64,000 nucleotides of DNA from Pseudomonas putida (GTDB lineage: Bacteria > Pseudomonadota > Gammaproteobacteria > Pseudomonadales > Pseudomonadaceae), in contig NZ_JAETZZ010000007.1 in assembly GCF_022627325.1 (NCBI RefSeq), positions 62,001 to 126,000 of the forward strand, given 5' to 3'. How positions within the stretch are numbered: the first letter of the stretch is position 1; every line of letters begins with the position of its first letter. The notes below the pieces were generated by a model that saw nothing but the letters and a program-made list of their open reading frames with translations, was not told the origin of the DNA and ran no database searches. Made by a program: the position numbers and the translations under genes. Shown in pieces: positions 1 through 9,429 of this stretch.

Positions 1-1011
1 ACGCGCCGGAAAGCGTACTTTGTCCCGTGCCCGGGCAATCACGATCTCGCCAGACTCCAGCGGCTCGCGAAGCACCTCAAGTACACGACGCTCAAACTCC
101 GGCAATTCATCGAGAAACAGTACCCCATGGTGCGCCAAGGTGATTTCACCTGGTTGCGGCCGGCTGCCTCCGCCGACCAGCGCGGGCCCGGACGCTGAGT
201 GGTGCGGATGGCGAAACGGCCGTTGCGGCCAGCTATCAAGGGGTTTGTGCCCGCTTACCGACTGGATGGCTGCCACTTCCAGCGCTTCATGTTCATCCAG
301 CGGCGGCAGCAGGCCGGGCAGGCGGCTGGCGAGCAGTGTCTTGCCCGTGCCGGGCGGGCCGGTGAACAGCAGGTTATGAGCACCTGAGGCCGCCAGCAGT
401 AACGCACGCTTGGCGGCTACCTGGCCCTGCACCTCGCTGAGGTCGGGGTAAGGGCGGCTGTGCAGCAATAGACCGTTAGCGGCAAAGGGAGGCAGAGGTA
501 CCTGGCCGTTGAGGTGCGCCACCAGTTCCAGCAGGTGCCCCACCGCGTACACCACCAGCCCACCCGCCAGGCTCGCCTCTTCGGCGTTTTCCCGTGGCAC
601 TACCAATGCCCGGCCAGCCTCGCGCGCCGCCAGTGCCGCAGGCAGCACGCCCTGAACCGGGCGCAGCTTGCCAGACAGCGCCAGTTCGCCCAGGCATTCG
701 ATATCGGTCAGTGTGGCCACCGGCACCTGACCGTCAGCGGCAAGGATGCCCAGGGCGATGGCCAGGTCGTAGCGCCCGCCATCCTTAGGTAGGTCTGCCG
801 GTGCCAGGTTCTGGGTGATGCGCCTTTGCGGGTAGTTCAGCCCGGAGTTGACGATGGCGCTGCGCACCCGGTCCTTGCTTTCCTTGACCGTGGTTTCGGG
901 CAGGCCGACCAGTGTGAGATTGGGCAGCCCGTTGGCCAGGTGAGTTTCGACGCTGACCGCCGGTGCCTGCACGCCAACCTGGGCGCGGCTGTGGACGAGG
1001 GCAAGGGACAT
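1..1011 (-). CDS. comM: YifB/ComM-family Mg-chelatase-like AAA+ ATPase (3' end cut by window edge)
   Basis: The first 337 residues of a YifB/ComM protein are visible; the family is about 500 residues, so the C-terminus lies beyond the left edge. Residues 1-170 form the LonB-like N-terminal domain typical of the family, starting [14 protein letters not shown] Walker A motif GPPGTGKT sits at residues 218-225 and a Walker B-like [10 protein letters not shown] near residue 300. ComM homologues are hexameric helicases that promote branch migration during natural transformation. Whether this strain is transformable cannot be told from here. The gene is divergent from the 675-residue gene to its right. 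The family assignment is strong; the transformation role is inferred from homologues. Confidence 0.93.
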   Translation of the reverse strand, partial: MSLALVHSRAQVGVQAPAVSVETHLANGLPNLTLVGLPETTVKESKDRVRSAIVNSGLNYPQRRITQNLAPADLPKDGGRYDLAIALGILAADGQVPVATLTDIECLGELALSGKLRPVQGVLPAALAAREAGRALVVPRENAEEASLAGGLVVYAVGHLLELVAHLNGQVPLPPFAANGLLLHSRPYPDLSEVQGQVAAKRALLLAASGAHNLLFTGPPGTGKTLLASRLPGLLPPLDEHEALEVAAIQSVSGHKPLDSWPQRPFRHPHHSASGPALVGGGSRPQPGEITLAHHGVLFLDELPEFERRVLEVLREPLESGEIVIARARDKVRFPAR

Positions 1012-1140
1012 GGACGCTCCGTTGTCGCGAATAGGGGCCGCTTCGTGCGGTATTGCCAAGCATAGCGAGGCTCAGGAGGCCAGGAGCAAGAAGAGTGCAT
1101 CCTCGTTTTTCACGTCATTACAAAAATGGATCCAATAACT

Positions 1141-1169
1141 TTGCACCCGGCAAATCTATGGCTTAGTGT
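1141..1169 (+). promoter_or_regulatory. candidate sigma-70 promoter for the 675-aa gene
   Basis: TTGCAC at 1141-1146 and TAGTGT at 1164-1169 are separated by 17 bases, a reasonable -35/-10 pair. The predicted start point is about 60 bases before the GTG start at 1236. It is a pattern match only. Confidence 0.35.
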
Positions 1170-1235
1170 TTAAACGTTACTTTCCTGCCATCGGATGGCA
1201 ATGCATCGCCTGCAAATGGACTTGAGGTACTGCCC

Positions 1236-3263
1236 GTGCAATCACTCACTCGCACCCGCCAGCAGATCCTGGAACGGGTCAAGGCCAATGAGTTCACTGA
1301 ACTCAACCGTTTCTTCGATACCCTTCAGGCGCAGTGGCGGCAAGCGCGCCCTGGGGAGTGCCCGGCCTACCTTGAGGCCGTTCAGGGGTACATGCTGGTC
1401 GACTGGGATGTCGAAGGCAGCAAGGCCCTGACCCAGCGCCTCAACGCTTGGATCGAAGCCTGCCCCAAGGCCTATCACCCCCAGGTGGCCATGGGCTTTC
1501 ACTGCTTCAATCGTGCTTGCCATATTCGCGGTACGGCTCCCGCCCATGAGGTGTCTGCAGCGCGCTGGCTGGCCGCCGAGCAAGCCTGCGAAATGGCTGC
1601 GGCGCACTTTCTGAGGGCCATCGAGCGATGCGCGCAGCCCGTAGCGGCGGCGATCGGTATGTTGCAGATCAGTGCGCACTTTCGTGAGCCAGGCTGGCTG
1701 GTGGAGCTGTTTCATGGCCGGCCGGCGCGCTTTCGGCCCAGTGCCCATGCCGATGTCGAAGTGCAGGAGGCCGCTGCACCGTTGCTGGTCAAATATGGAC
1801 TGGCACCGCTGGTCGAGCTGCCGCACGTGTTGCCTTCGTGCCTGAGTTTGCGCCCGCTCGCCGAGCAGGGGTCTGCGCGGGACTACTGGTTGCGGCATGC
1901 CTTGAACGGGTTCCCTGGCTGTTTCGAGGCGGTCGAGGCCTATGCCAGCTACCTGACACCCCGTTGGGGCGGTAGCTATGAGGCCATCGATGCCGTGGCC
2001 AGCGGCCCTTTGTGTCGGGACTGGCCTGAAACTTTGCGTAATGCGATCCGCTGGCTGGCGCTTGAGGATCAGTTCCGGCTGCCGCCTGCCGATCAGGTGC
2101 AGCAGGTCGCGGCGTGGCAGCGCGTCTTCGAGCGGTGGATGCAACGCGAACTCAGGCCAAAGGAACGCGCCACGCTCATGGCGTGGCGAGGGGCCTTTCG
2201 CCGCTATTCGCTGCAAGACTACCCCGGTGCGATGTGCGACTTCGTCGCCTCTGTCGCGCTATACCCCGACCAGGGCTTCGTACCGGCCATTGGCGAGCCG
2301 TTCTACAGCTTTGTCTGCCTGGTCGTGAGCCATGGTGTGCCAGACGATGCGCAAAGCCTGCGTATCGCCATCGAGCGGTTAAGCGAAAACCGCAGGCAAG
2401 CGGCGGCCTGTGCGTTGCGCTCGGTTGGGCACCAGTTCGGCATGTGGGGTTTCAGGCAGTGCGTCGAGCAGGCGCGTATCTGGCTGCACGCTGCGGTGAA
2501 ACGCCAGTGCGGGCGCGAGGGGCTGGGCTTTGATGTACTCGAGGTGGCGCGCCTGCTTTGGGCCGCCAAGTACCACGAGGCCGCGTATTTTCTATACAGG
2601 CAGTGTGCCGAGTGCAAGCTGCCCGATGCCGCCGCCGCGCTTTATGCGCTGCATTGCGGTCGGCTCGAGAGTACGCCGGAACACTACATCGATACTGGGG
2701 TTGCTGCGCATTGGCTGCTGTGTGCCGCGCAGTCAGGCAGCCAGGTAGCCAAGTACGAACTGGCCTGCCAGCGCATGCGTGATGAACAGCGTTTGAGCGA
2801 GCGTAGCGCGATGCTGGCGGTCAGGCGCTTGCTGCTCGATTGCCTGGGCAACGAAGCGCTCGATGCCCATGCCCGCTTGCAAGTGGCCATTTTGCAGCGC
2901 CAATTCGGCGACCCTCGGGAACGTGCGGAGGCGGTCGCCTATTTGCTGGATCTGGTGCACTACCCCGATTGCGCGATAGCCGGGCGAGCCAGCGCGGAGC
3001 TTGGCCTGGCCTGGATGCACGGGCATGGTACGCGCAAGCCGAGCCGCTTTGCGGCCATCGAGTGGGCCAACCGTGCTGTCGCGCTGCAGCCGGGGGATGC
3101 GACCATCGAGGGCATTCAGGCGCAGATTCGCAACTCGCACAACCTGTTCAGGACGCTGTTCACGGTGTGCGGCGCAACGCTGTTTCGCGGGGACCTGCAC
3201 GCCAGCGAGCTGCCGCCCAAGCCAAGCAGCCAGGCGCCCGGCCGGGTGCGGGCTCCCGCGTGA
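1236..3263 (+). CDS. large hypothetical protein with Sel1-like repeat (possible DUF4034 family)
   Basis: This is a 675-residue cytoplasmic protein with no signal peptide or membrane segment. It is rich in Trp, Cys and Ala helices. A Sel1/TPR-like unit is readable near residues 580-615 (ASAELGLAWMHGHGTR followed by AIEWANRAVAL). The N-terminal half resembles the DUF4034 proteins found in Pseudomonas, but I am not certain of that. The start is a GTG at 1236 with GAGG at 1224-1227, giving an 8-base gap. The gene lies alone between divergent yifB and convergent ubiK, a position where I would expect no gene in related genomes, so it is probably accessory. Sel1 proteins usually act as scaffolds for protein-protein contacts. 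No specific function can be assigned. Confidence 0.8.
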   Translation: MQSLTRTRQQILERVKANEFTELNRFFDTLQAQWRQARPGECPAYLEAVQGYMLVDWDVEGSKALTQRLNAWIEACPKAYHPQVAMGFHCFNRACHIRGTAPAHEVSAARWLAAEQACEMAAAHFLRAIERCAQPVAAAIGMLQISAHFREPGWLVELFHGRPARFRPSAHADVEVQEAAAPLLVKYGLAPLVELPHVLPSCLSLRPLAEQGSARDYWLRHALNGFPGCFEAVEAYASYLTPRWGGSYEAIDAVASGPLCRDWPETLRNAIRWLALEDQFRLPPADQVQQVAAWQRVFERWMQRELRPKERATLMAWRGAFRRYSLQDYPGAMCDFVASVALYPDQGFVPAIGEPFYSFVCLVVSHGVPDDAQSLRIAIERLSENRRQAAACALRSVGHQFGMWGFRQCVEQARIWLHAAVKRQCGREGLGFDVLEVARLLWAAKYHEAAYFLYRQCAECKLPDAAAALYALHCGRLESTPEHYIDTGVAAHWLLCAAQSGSQVAKYELACQRMRDEQRLSERSAMLAVRRLLLDCLGNEALDAHARLQVAILQRQFGDPRERAEAVAYLLDLVHYPDCAIAGRASAELGLAWMHGHGTRKPSRFAAIEWANRAVALQPGDATIEGIQAQIRNSHNLFRTLFTVCGATLFRGDLHASELPPKPSSQAPGRVRAPA

Positions 3264-3279
3264 GGGCAGGGCGCGGGGC

Positions 3280-3543
3280 TTACTCCTGTGACGCAGGTGC
3301 CATGCGCGCTTCCAGCTCGGCGACCTGTTTTTCCAGGGCCTCCAGGCGCGCACGGGTGCGGGCCAATACGACCATCTGGCTGTCGAATTCTTCGCGGCTG
3401 ACCAGGTCCAGCTTGCTGAAGGCACCTTGCATCAGCACCTTGAACTGGCTTTCCAGTTCAGCGCGGGGCTGGGCGGTGTCGCCGCTGAACAGGCGCGAGG
3501 CCTGGTCGCTGAGGGCATCGAGAAGGGCTTTGGGCGCGAGCAT
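3280..3543 (-). CDS. ubiK: ubiquinone biosynthesis accessory factor UbiK (BMFP/YqiC family)
   Basis: An 87-residue protein with a typical BMFP layout: an amphipathic N-terminal helix (MLAPKALLDALSDQASRLF) and a C-terminal coiled coil (LARTRARLEALEKQVAELEARM, residues 60-81). YqiC/UbiK proteins trimerise, bind membranes and assist the UbiJ-linked ubiquinone complex under aerobic growth. I start at the ATG at 3543 because the longer upstream reading lacks family similarity. The Shine-Dalgarno sequence is weak. The gene is convergent with the 675-residue gene (16-base gap) and divergent from glnK, the usual place for this gene in Pseudomonas. Confidence 0.9.
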   Translation of the reverse strand: MLAPKALLDALSDQASRLFSGDTAQPRAELESQFKVLMQGAFSKLDLVSREEFDSQMVVLARTRARLEALEKQVAELEARMAPASQE

Positions 3544-3545
3544 GA

Positions 3546-4247
<702 letters not shown>

Positions 4248-4295
4248 GCGCCCAAAAAAAGCCTCACCAAACCCAACGCCCCAGGAGAAAACAAC

Positions 4296-5630
4296 ATGAC
4301 TCTGCGTAAGATCGCAGGGCTAGGAGCCCTATTGTCCCTCGTAATGCCGGGCATCGCCCTGGCAGAGGAGGCTGCCGCCCCTGTACTGAACTCCGGTGAC
4401 ACCGCCTGGATGCTGACTGCCACGGCGCTGGTGCTGTTCATGACCATCCCGGGCCTGGCCCTGTTCTACGGCGGCATGGTGCGTTCGAAGAACGTACTCT
4501 CGGTGATGATGCAATGCTTTGCCATCACCGGCCTGATGAGCATCCTCTGGGTCGTTTACGGTTACAGCATGGCCTTCGATACCACCGGTATGGAAAAGGG
4601 CGTGCTCAACTTCAATTCCTTCGTCGGCGGCTTCTCCAAGGCGTTCCTCAGCGGCGTAACGCCGGACGGGCTGACGTCGGCTGCGGCACTGTTCCCTGAA
4701 GCGGTCTTCATTACCTTCCAGATGACCTTCGCCATCATCACCCCGGCGCTGATCGTGGGTGCCTTCGCCGAACGCATGAAGTTCTCGGCGATGCTGGTGT
4801 TCATGGGCATCTGGTTCACCCTGGTCTATGCACCGATCGCGCACATGGTCTGGAGCGGTGATGGCGCGCTGATGTGGGACTGGGGCGTGCTCGACTTCGC
4901 TGGCGGCACCGTGGTGCACATCAACGCAGGTATCGCTGGCCTGGTCTGCTGCCTGGTACTGGGCAAGCGCAAAGGCTACCCGACCACCCCGATGGCCCCG
5001 CACAACCTGGGCTACACCCTGATGGGCGCAGCCATGCTGTGGATCGGTTGGTTCGGCTTCAACGCCGGCTCCGCCGCGGCCGCCAACGGCACTGCCGGCA
5101 TGGCCATGCTGGTGACCCAGATCGCTACCGCTGCTGCAGCGCTGGGCTGGATGTTCGCCGAGTGGATCGGCCACGGCAAACCGAGCGCCCTGGGCATCGC
5201 CTCTGGTGTGGTCGCCGGCCTGGTTGCCATCACCCCGGCTGCCGGCACCGTGGGCCCGATGGGCGCCCTGGTGATTGGCCTGGTGTCTGGCGTGCTCTGC
5301 TACTTCTGCGCTACCAGCCTCAAGCGCAAGCTGGGTTATGACGACTCCCTGGATGCCTTCGGCGTGCATGGCATCGGCGGCATCATCGGCGCCATCCTCA
5401 CCGGTGTGTTCGCGGCACCGGCCCTGGGCGGCTTCGGCGCGGTCACCGACATCGGTGCGCAGGTCTGGATCCAGGCCAAGGGCGTGATTTTCACCGTGGT
5501 CTACACCGCCATCGTCACCTACGTGATCCTCAAGGTGCTGGACGTGGTGATGGGCCTGCGGGTCAACGAAGAAGAAGAGTCGGTCGGCCTCGACCTGGCT
5601 CAACACAACGAACGTGGTTACAACCTGTAA
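4296..5630 (+). CDS. amtB: ammonium transporter AmtB
   Basis: A 444-residue Amt/Rh channel. A cleavable signal peptide (MTLRKIAGLGALLSLVMPG...ALAEE) precedes about 11 membrane helices. The two pore histidines lie in YAPIAHMVW and FGVHGIGG. The Amt signature around AGGTVVHINAG is clear. AmtB conducts ammonia/ammonium across the inner membrane when external ammonium is scarce and is shut by de-uridylylated GlnK, the gene just upstream. The start has AGGAG at 4283-4287. A strong terminator follows the gene. Confidence 0.98.
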   Translation: MTLRKIAGLGALLSLVMPGIALAEEAAAPVLNSGDTAWMLTATALVLFMTIPGLALFYGGMVRSKNVLSVMMQCFAITGLMSILWVVYGYSMAFDTTGMEKGVLNFNSFVGGFSKAFLSGVTPDGLTSAAALFPEAVFITFQMTFAIITPALIVGAFAERMKFSAMLVFMGIWFTLVYAPIAHMVWSGDGALMWDWGVLDFAGGTVVHINAGIAGLVCCLVLGKRKGYPTTPMAPHNLGYTLMGAAMLWIGWFGFNAGSAAAANGTAGMAMLVTQIATAAAALGWMFAEWIGHGKPSALGIASGVVAGLVAITPAAGTVGPMGALVIGLVSGVLCYFCATSLKRKLGYDDSLDAFGVHGIGGIIGAILTGVFAAPALGGFGAVTDIGAQVWIQAKGVIFTVVYTAIVTYVILKVLDVVMGLRVNEEEESVGLDLAQHNERGYNL

Positions 5631-5650
5631 CTGCGACGCTGGAAAAACTT

Positions 5651-5674
5651 GCCCGGCTTGCCGGGCATTTTTTT
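5651..5674 (+). terminator. Rho-independent terminator after amtB
   Basis: The stem GCCCGG-CTTG-CCGGGC (5651-5666) is followed by seven T at 5668-5674, 20 bases after the amtB stop codon. Confidence 0.9.
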
Positions 5675-6059
5675 GCCTGTTTTTCGCCATTTTCCGCAGA
5701 GCAAACGGTTTATCAGTCACGTTCGCGACGTAGGCAAAAAACTTACAACTCGCAGGGCGTTCATGGAGCTTTGCTTTTTCTCCGGGCGCGCTAGAATGCG
5801 CGCCGAGAGGTGTTGCACGAGTTGTCCGCACGCTTCGTCAGCCTTTGCTAGGCTTGCCAATAGCGTGTGGCCAGCAAGGGCTGCAAGGTTTTGTCGGGTC
5901 CTGCCAGGAGCAGGGCCTGCTGGGCGGGGCGTCCCATCAGGAGTGCCGTCTCAAGGGCAGTGGCCAACCCACGGCCAGTTGAATTTTCACTGGTGGCTGC
6001 CGGTCTACGGCTGCACTGGTCTATAACTAACCTGCTTTTCGCAAGTCATGAGGTAGAAC
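5675..6059. other. long intergenic region / probable sutA 5' leader
   Basis: Apart from a candidate promoter at 5770-5797, this stretch holds no convincing gene. The bases after 5804 would form a 5' leader of about 255 nt for sutA or a separate small RNA. It contains several GC-rich self-complementary patches but no T-run terminator. I see no match to a known RNA family. Confidence 0.4.
5770..5797 (+). promoter_or_regulatory. candidate promoter upstream of sutA
   Basis: A good -10 box TAGAAT (5792-5797) lies behind a weak, closely spaced -35 (TTTGCT at 5770-5775, 16-base gap). If used, transcription would start near 5804, far upstream of sutA. Confidence 0.4.
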
Positions 6060-6389
6060 ATGAGCGACGACGATCTGGAAAATGATGACCTCGAAGTAGG
6101 CGACGAAGACGAGGCTGATGATGGCCTCGAAGCTGCGGCTGACGATGTTGCCGAGGACGCTGGCGATGACGACAGCAGCCCGGCACCGGTCGCCAAGGGT
6201 AAATCCAAGGCGGCTGTTTCGGTAGACGAGATGCCGAGCATGGAAGCCAAGCAAAAGGAGCGTGATGCCCTGGCCAAGGCGATGGAAGAATTCCTTTCGC
6301 GCGGTGGCAAGGTGCAGGAAGTCGAGGCCAACGTAGTCGCCGACCCGCCCAAGAAGCCGGACAACAAGTACGGCAGCCGCCCTATCTGA
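6060..6389 (+). CDS. sutA: transcriptional regulator SutA (RNA polymerase-binding)
   Basis: A 109-residue protein. Residues 1-42 are a highly acidic disordered tail (many D/E). A conserved helix AKQKERDALAKAMEEFLS follows near residues 63-80, and then the family C-terminus PPKKPDNKYGSRPI. SutA was described in P. aeruginosa as an RNA polymerase beta-subunit partner that raises expression of ribosomal and maintenance genes during slow growth. GAGG at 6050-6053 sets the ATG at 6060. A terminator follows immediately, so it is transcribed alone. The C-terminal half is a very close match to what I recall of the P. aeruginosa protein. Confidence 0.92.
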   Translation: MSDDDLENDDLEVGDEDEADDGLEAAADDVAEDAGDDDSSPAPVAKGKSKAAVSVDEMPSMEAKQKERDALAKAMEEFLSRGGKVQEVEANVVADPPKKPDNKYGSRPI

Positions 6390-6406
6390 GTGGCTGAATA
6401 CAAAAG

Positions 6407-6432
6407 AGCCCGCCGTCGCTGCGGGCTTTTTT
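6407..6432 (+). terminator. Rho-independent terminator after sutA
   Basis: AGCCCGC (6407-6413) pairs with GCGGGCT (6421-6427) over a 7-base loop, followed by a run of T to 6432. Confidence 0.9.
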
Positions 6433-6539
6433 GTGCCTGACGAAAATTGCAGTTATTTCTTACACAAAAAGTAGGTGTTTTAAGCTAGGCCATGTTGTCG
6501 CTTCCAGGCAAGCATTGCTCACTGATTCTGGAGGTGTTT

Positions 6540-7313
6540 ATGGACAAACTGGTTCGTCGTTGCAAGCTACGCAAGGAAGACTTTTCTAGAGTAGAGGACC
6601 CTTTTTTTGCTAAGGGAAACGGAGAGCGTGCTCTTAAAGGGAACAGTCGCCTTGACGGTAAGGATGAGTTTCTCAGGAGTTGCGGCATCACCCTTCAGCG
6701 AGACCTTTCCGCCAAAGATATCGAGGTAGGAGTCGAAGAAATCAGAAGCGGCAGGTGGCTATTTTTGACCAACGAACCATTCAAGCCCATGAGGATAGAT
6801 GGTTACCAAGGTGCAACTCAGTGCTTTCCTCTGCCAGGGCCGTTCAAGCAGCAGGCCGATGATGAGAGAGGGCCTGGTAAGTGGCGCACGATCGACATCG
6901 ATTATGACGGGTTGAAAAATACATTCGCGATGCTGCAAAACCGCCTAGGCTCGCTGGGTGACGAGGGTCGTCTCTTCGGCTCGGAAGGCAAGGATTATGA
7001 CAACACCACCCGTGTCGTAACCCCGCAATGGGTTCCCCTCGATGGTAATGATGATCATCTGGCATCACGATCTGTTATTCGTCGCTATGGGGAATTGCGA
7101 GCTATAACGCAGCGGTATTCTGAAGGAGATGATAAGTGGCAGGTCAGTGGAAAATCTTGGCACTGGCAGCCAGTTCTTCCTTTTGAAACCTACGAACACC
7201 GAGAAAAAAATGATGCCCGGAGGACGAAAAGAAGAGCGTTGGGTATTGCAATTGTGGGGCATTCTGGATGCCCTTTCTTTGCTGCTCTACATCGTAGCCA
7301 GCGTGCGGCGTAG
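6540..7313 (+). CDS. unrecognised protein, lower-GC insert (gene 1 of pair)
   Basis: A 257-residue product starting at the ATG at 6540, with a strong GGAGGT at 6530-6535. I do not recognise it. The N-terminus is basic (MDKLVRRCKLRKEDF) and the middle is rich in Asp, Gly, Arg and aromatic residues, with no signal peptide or membrane helix. The last 35 or so residues (from about 7210) overlap the next gene in another frame and look unstructured (RRTKRRALGIAIVGHSG...), so the original C-terminus may have been altered by a frameshift. Base composition is visibly lower in GC than the flanks. It sits between sutA and yigB, which I would expect to be neighbours, so I infer acquisition by transfer. 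A toxin or effector role is possible but unsupported. Confidence 0.7.
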   Translation: MDKLVRRCKLRKEDFSRVEDPFFAKGNGERALKGNSRLDGKDEFLRSCGITLQRDLSAKDIEVGVEEIRSGRWLFLTNEPFKPMRIDGYQGATQCFPLPGPFKQQADDERGPGKWRTIDIDYDGLKNTFAMLQNRLGSLGDEGRLFGSEGKDYDNTTRVVTPQWVPLDGNDDHLASRSVIRRYGELRAITQRYSEGDDKWQVSGKSWHWQPVLPFETYEHREKNDARRTKRRALGIAIVGHSGCPFFAALHRSQRAA

Positions 7314-7671
7314 CCATCTACCTTTCTTTACTGACTTGCAGAGCATGTTGAGCTTATGGCGAGAGCAAGGTCTGCTAACCGTTATGCTCATTTTGATGAA
7401 TCTGGTTCTGCACGTTTCGATCATTCTCAGCACTGTGCTTCTCCTCAGTGGCAGAAAGTCTGGTGTGTATTTAGGGCTCGCGCAGATACCCTTTAGGCTG
7501 CTTTTCGCTGCACCTTCGCTCTCGATATTGTTGATCTGGGCTAGCTTCGTACCCGATTACGATCCGTGGCTGATGCTTGGTTTCATAGGGCTTTCAGAGC
7601 TGATCAAGGGCGGCACCTCCTGGTGGTGGCTGCATCGCCAACGATCGCATCACCGGTTAGCCAGCAATTGA
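7210..7671 (+). CDS. unrecognised integral membrane protein (gene 2 of pair)
   Basis: About 153 residues with four hydrophobic segments (around WGILDALSLLLYIVAS, LTVMLILMNLVLHVSIILS, LLFAAPSLSILLIWASF and WLMLGFIGLSELI) and a basic C-terminal tail ending near HRQRSHHRLASN. I chose the ATG at 7210. The frame stays open to an ATG at 7129, which has GGAG immediately before it, so the start is uncertain. The gene overlaps the 3' end of its upstream neighbour by about 104 bases in a different frame, suggesting translational coupling. A small membrane protein coupled to a soluble partner is the shape of many effector-immunity pairs, but nothing here proves that. Confidence 0.65.
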   Translation: MMPGGRKEERWVLQLWGILDALSLLLYIVASVRRSHLPFFTDLQSMLSLWREQGLLTVMLILMNLVLHVSIILSTVLLLSGRKSGVYLGLAQIPFRLLFAAPSLSILLIWASFVPDYDPWLMLGFIGLSELIKGGTSWWWLHRQRSHHRLASN

Positions 7672-7744
7672 ACAGTCTTTGTTGTGCCTGTGAGATTTGT
7701 ATGGCCTGTGCCGGCCTCTTTGCGGCGGTTCGGCGCCCCGACAC

Positions 7745-7830
7745 GCCCGCTCCCACAGGAACCGCACAATGCCTAAGGGCGGTGGTATTACTGTGGGAGC
7801 GGGCTTGCCCCGCGAATGGGGCGCGAAGCG
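7745..7830. repeat. inverted REP pair (P. putida-type)
   Basis: The core CGCCCGCTCCCACAG near 7748-7762 faces CTGTGGGAGCGGGCTTGCC beginning at about 7790, making two REP units in opposite orientation. They lie in the gap between the lower-GC pair and the yigB stop codon. Such units are abundant in P. putida intergenic DNA. Confidence 0.75.
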
Positions 7831-7837
7831 GCCCCTG

Positions 7838-8533
7838 TCAGCGCCAGCGCGCGAGCACGTCGGGCAGCTGGGACAAGCGCTGGATCTCGGCATCCGGCGC
7901 CCGCTCGCCCGCCCAGGCCTTACCCTGCGGGTTGAACCAGACGGCGCGCAAACCGGCACGCTGGGCCCCGGCGATGTCGTCGCCTGGGTGATCACCAATA
8001 TGCACCGCCGCACTGGCTTCAGCCTCGCCACGCTTGAGTGCTTCCATGAACGGCGCCGGGTCTGGCTTGCCGATGCCCAGGTCCTCTGCACACAGGGCAA
8101 AGCGGAAGTAATCCGCCAGCCCCAGACGGCTTACATCGGCGTTGCCGTTGGTGACCACGCCCAAGGTGTAGTGATGGCGCAGAATCTCCAGCACCGGCTG
8201 CACTTCAGGGAATACTTCGACCTGATGGCGTGCATGCAGGAACACTTCAAAGCCCTCGTTGGCCAGTTCTTGTGCCTGCTTCTCGCTGTAGCCGACTTCT
8301 TCCAGGGCGTGGAACAGCACACGCCGGCGCAGGGTACTGATGCGGTGCTTGAGGCCTGGCTCGGCCTGTACCAGGCGTTCGCGAATGGCGAACAGGTGTT
8401 CCACCGGCACGCCGCCAAGGATCGGAGCGTTGGCCTGCAGCCAGTCGCGCAGCACGATTTCCGCGCTGGCAATCACTGGCGCGGTATCCCACAGGGTGTC
8501 GTCAAGGTCGAACGTGATCAGCTTGATGCTCAT
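7838..8533 (-). CDS. yigB: HAD-superfamily phosphatase YigB
   Basis: A 231-residue HAD-IA hydrolase. Motif I is ITFDLDDTL (Asp9 nucleophile, Asp11 acid/base), motif II is VVTNGN, motif III is the Lys in [10 protein letters not shown] and motif IV is HIGDHPGDD. In E. coli the xerC neighbour YigB dephosphorylates the riboflavin intermediate 5-amino-6-(5-phosphoribitylamino)uracil. The same xerC-yigB order here supports that identity, although HAD substrates are hard to predict. The start codon overlaps the xerC stop by 4 bases (ATGA), so the two are translationally coupled. It is the last gene of the lysA-dapF-xerC cluster. Confidence 0.88.
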   Translation of the reverse strand: MSIKLITFDLDDTLWDTAPVIASAEIVLRDWLQANAPILGGVPVEHLFAIRERLVQAEPGLKHRISTLRRRVLFHALEEVGYSEKQAQELANEGFEVFLHARHQVEVFPEVQPVLEILRHHYTLGVVTNGNADVSRLGLADYFRFALCAEDLGIGKPDPAPFMEALKRGEAEASAAVHIGDHPGDDIAGAQRAGLRAVWFNPQGKAWAGERAPDAEIQRLSQLPDVLARWR

Positions 8534-9429
8534 GAGTCTGTGCCTTTGCTGCGTTTGGCCCGTGGGTGGGCGCTGTCGTACACCGCGGCCAGGTGCTGGA
8601 AGTCCAGGTGGGTGTAGATCTGTGTGGTGCTGATGTCGGCATGGCCGAGCATTTCCTGCACCGCCCGCAGGTCCTGGGACGATTCCAGCACATGGCTGGC
8701 GAATGAATGGCGAAGCATGTGCGGGTGCAGGTGCTGGCCCAGTTCGCGTTCACCGGCTGCCTTGACCCGCATCTGGATAGCCCGTGGCCCAAGGCGGTTG
8801 CCTTGGCGGCTGATGAACACGGCGCCGTCACGCGGGCCGCCGATACCGCGCAGTCGCAACCATTGCTGCATGGCCTCGCGCGCCTTGCGGCCCACAGGCA
8901 GCACGCGCGCCTTGCCACCCTTGCCGAGCACTTGTACCAGGCCGGCGGCAAGGTCCAGGTGTTCGAGGTCGAGGTTGGTCAGCTCGGACAGGCGCAGGCC
9001 AGAGGAATAGAACAGTTCGAGGATCGCCTGGTCGCGGCGGGCGATGAAGTCGTCGTCCACGCCGCCGTCGAGCAGTTGCAGGGCGCGGTCGGTGTCCAGC
9101 ACCTTGGGCAGCCGGCGCTCGCCTTTGGGCGCGCTCAGGCCGCTGGCAGGGTCGTGCTGGCAAAGGCCTTCACGGTTCAGGTAGCGATACAGCCCGCGTA
9201 CCGCCGACAGCAGCCGCGCCAGGCTGCGCGAGGACTGCCCATGATGATGCTGGCGGGCGATCAGTTGGCGCAGTTGCTGGATCTGTAATGCGCCCCAGCC
9301 AGCGATGCCTTGGGTGTTGCAGTATTCGATGACCTTTTGGAGGTCGCGACGGTAGGCCAGCAGCGTGTGTTCGGACACTTGGCGCTCGTTGCGCAGGTGG
9401 GCGCAATAAGCCTCCAGCTGGCGTTCCAT
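8530..9429 (-). CDS. xerC: tyrosine recombinase XerC
   Basis: A 299-residue site-specific recombinase, full length. The core-binding domain spans residues 1-95. The catalytic domain contains Arg146 (GLRLSEL), Lys170 (GKGGKAR), His237 and Arg240 ([10 protein letters not shown]), His263 (LGHADIS) and nucleophile Tyr272 (IYTHLD). With XerD and FtsK it resolves chromosome dimers at dif at the septum. Its ATG overlaps the upstream DUF484 stop codon by one base (TGATG), indicating coupled translation. The dapF-DUF484-xerC-yigB order is shared with enterobacteria. Confidence 0.97.
   Translation of the reverse strand: MERQLEAYCAHLRNERQVSEHTLLAYRRDLQKVIEYCNTQGIAGWGALQIQQLRQLIARQHHHGQSSRSLARLLSAVRGLYRYLNREGLCQHDPASGLSAPKGERRLPKVLDTDRALQLLDGGVDDDFIARRDQAILELFYSSGLRLSELTNLDLEHLDLAAGLVQVLGKGGKARVLPVGRKAREAMQQWLRLRGIGGPRDGAVFISRQGNRLGPRAIQMRVKAAGERELGQHLHPHMLRHSFASHVLESSQDLRAVQEMLGHADISTTQIYTHLDFQHLAAVYDSAHPRAKRSKGTDS

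Noticed and set aside
4329..5831. A 500-codon open frame on the minus strand across amtB
   Set aside because: It is antisense to the certain amtB gene, is His/Gln/Asp-rich in the manner of mirrored GC-rich code, and lacks a ribosome site or family.
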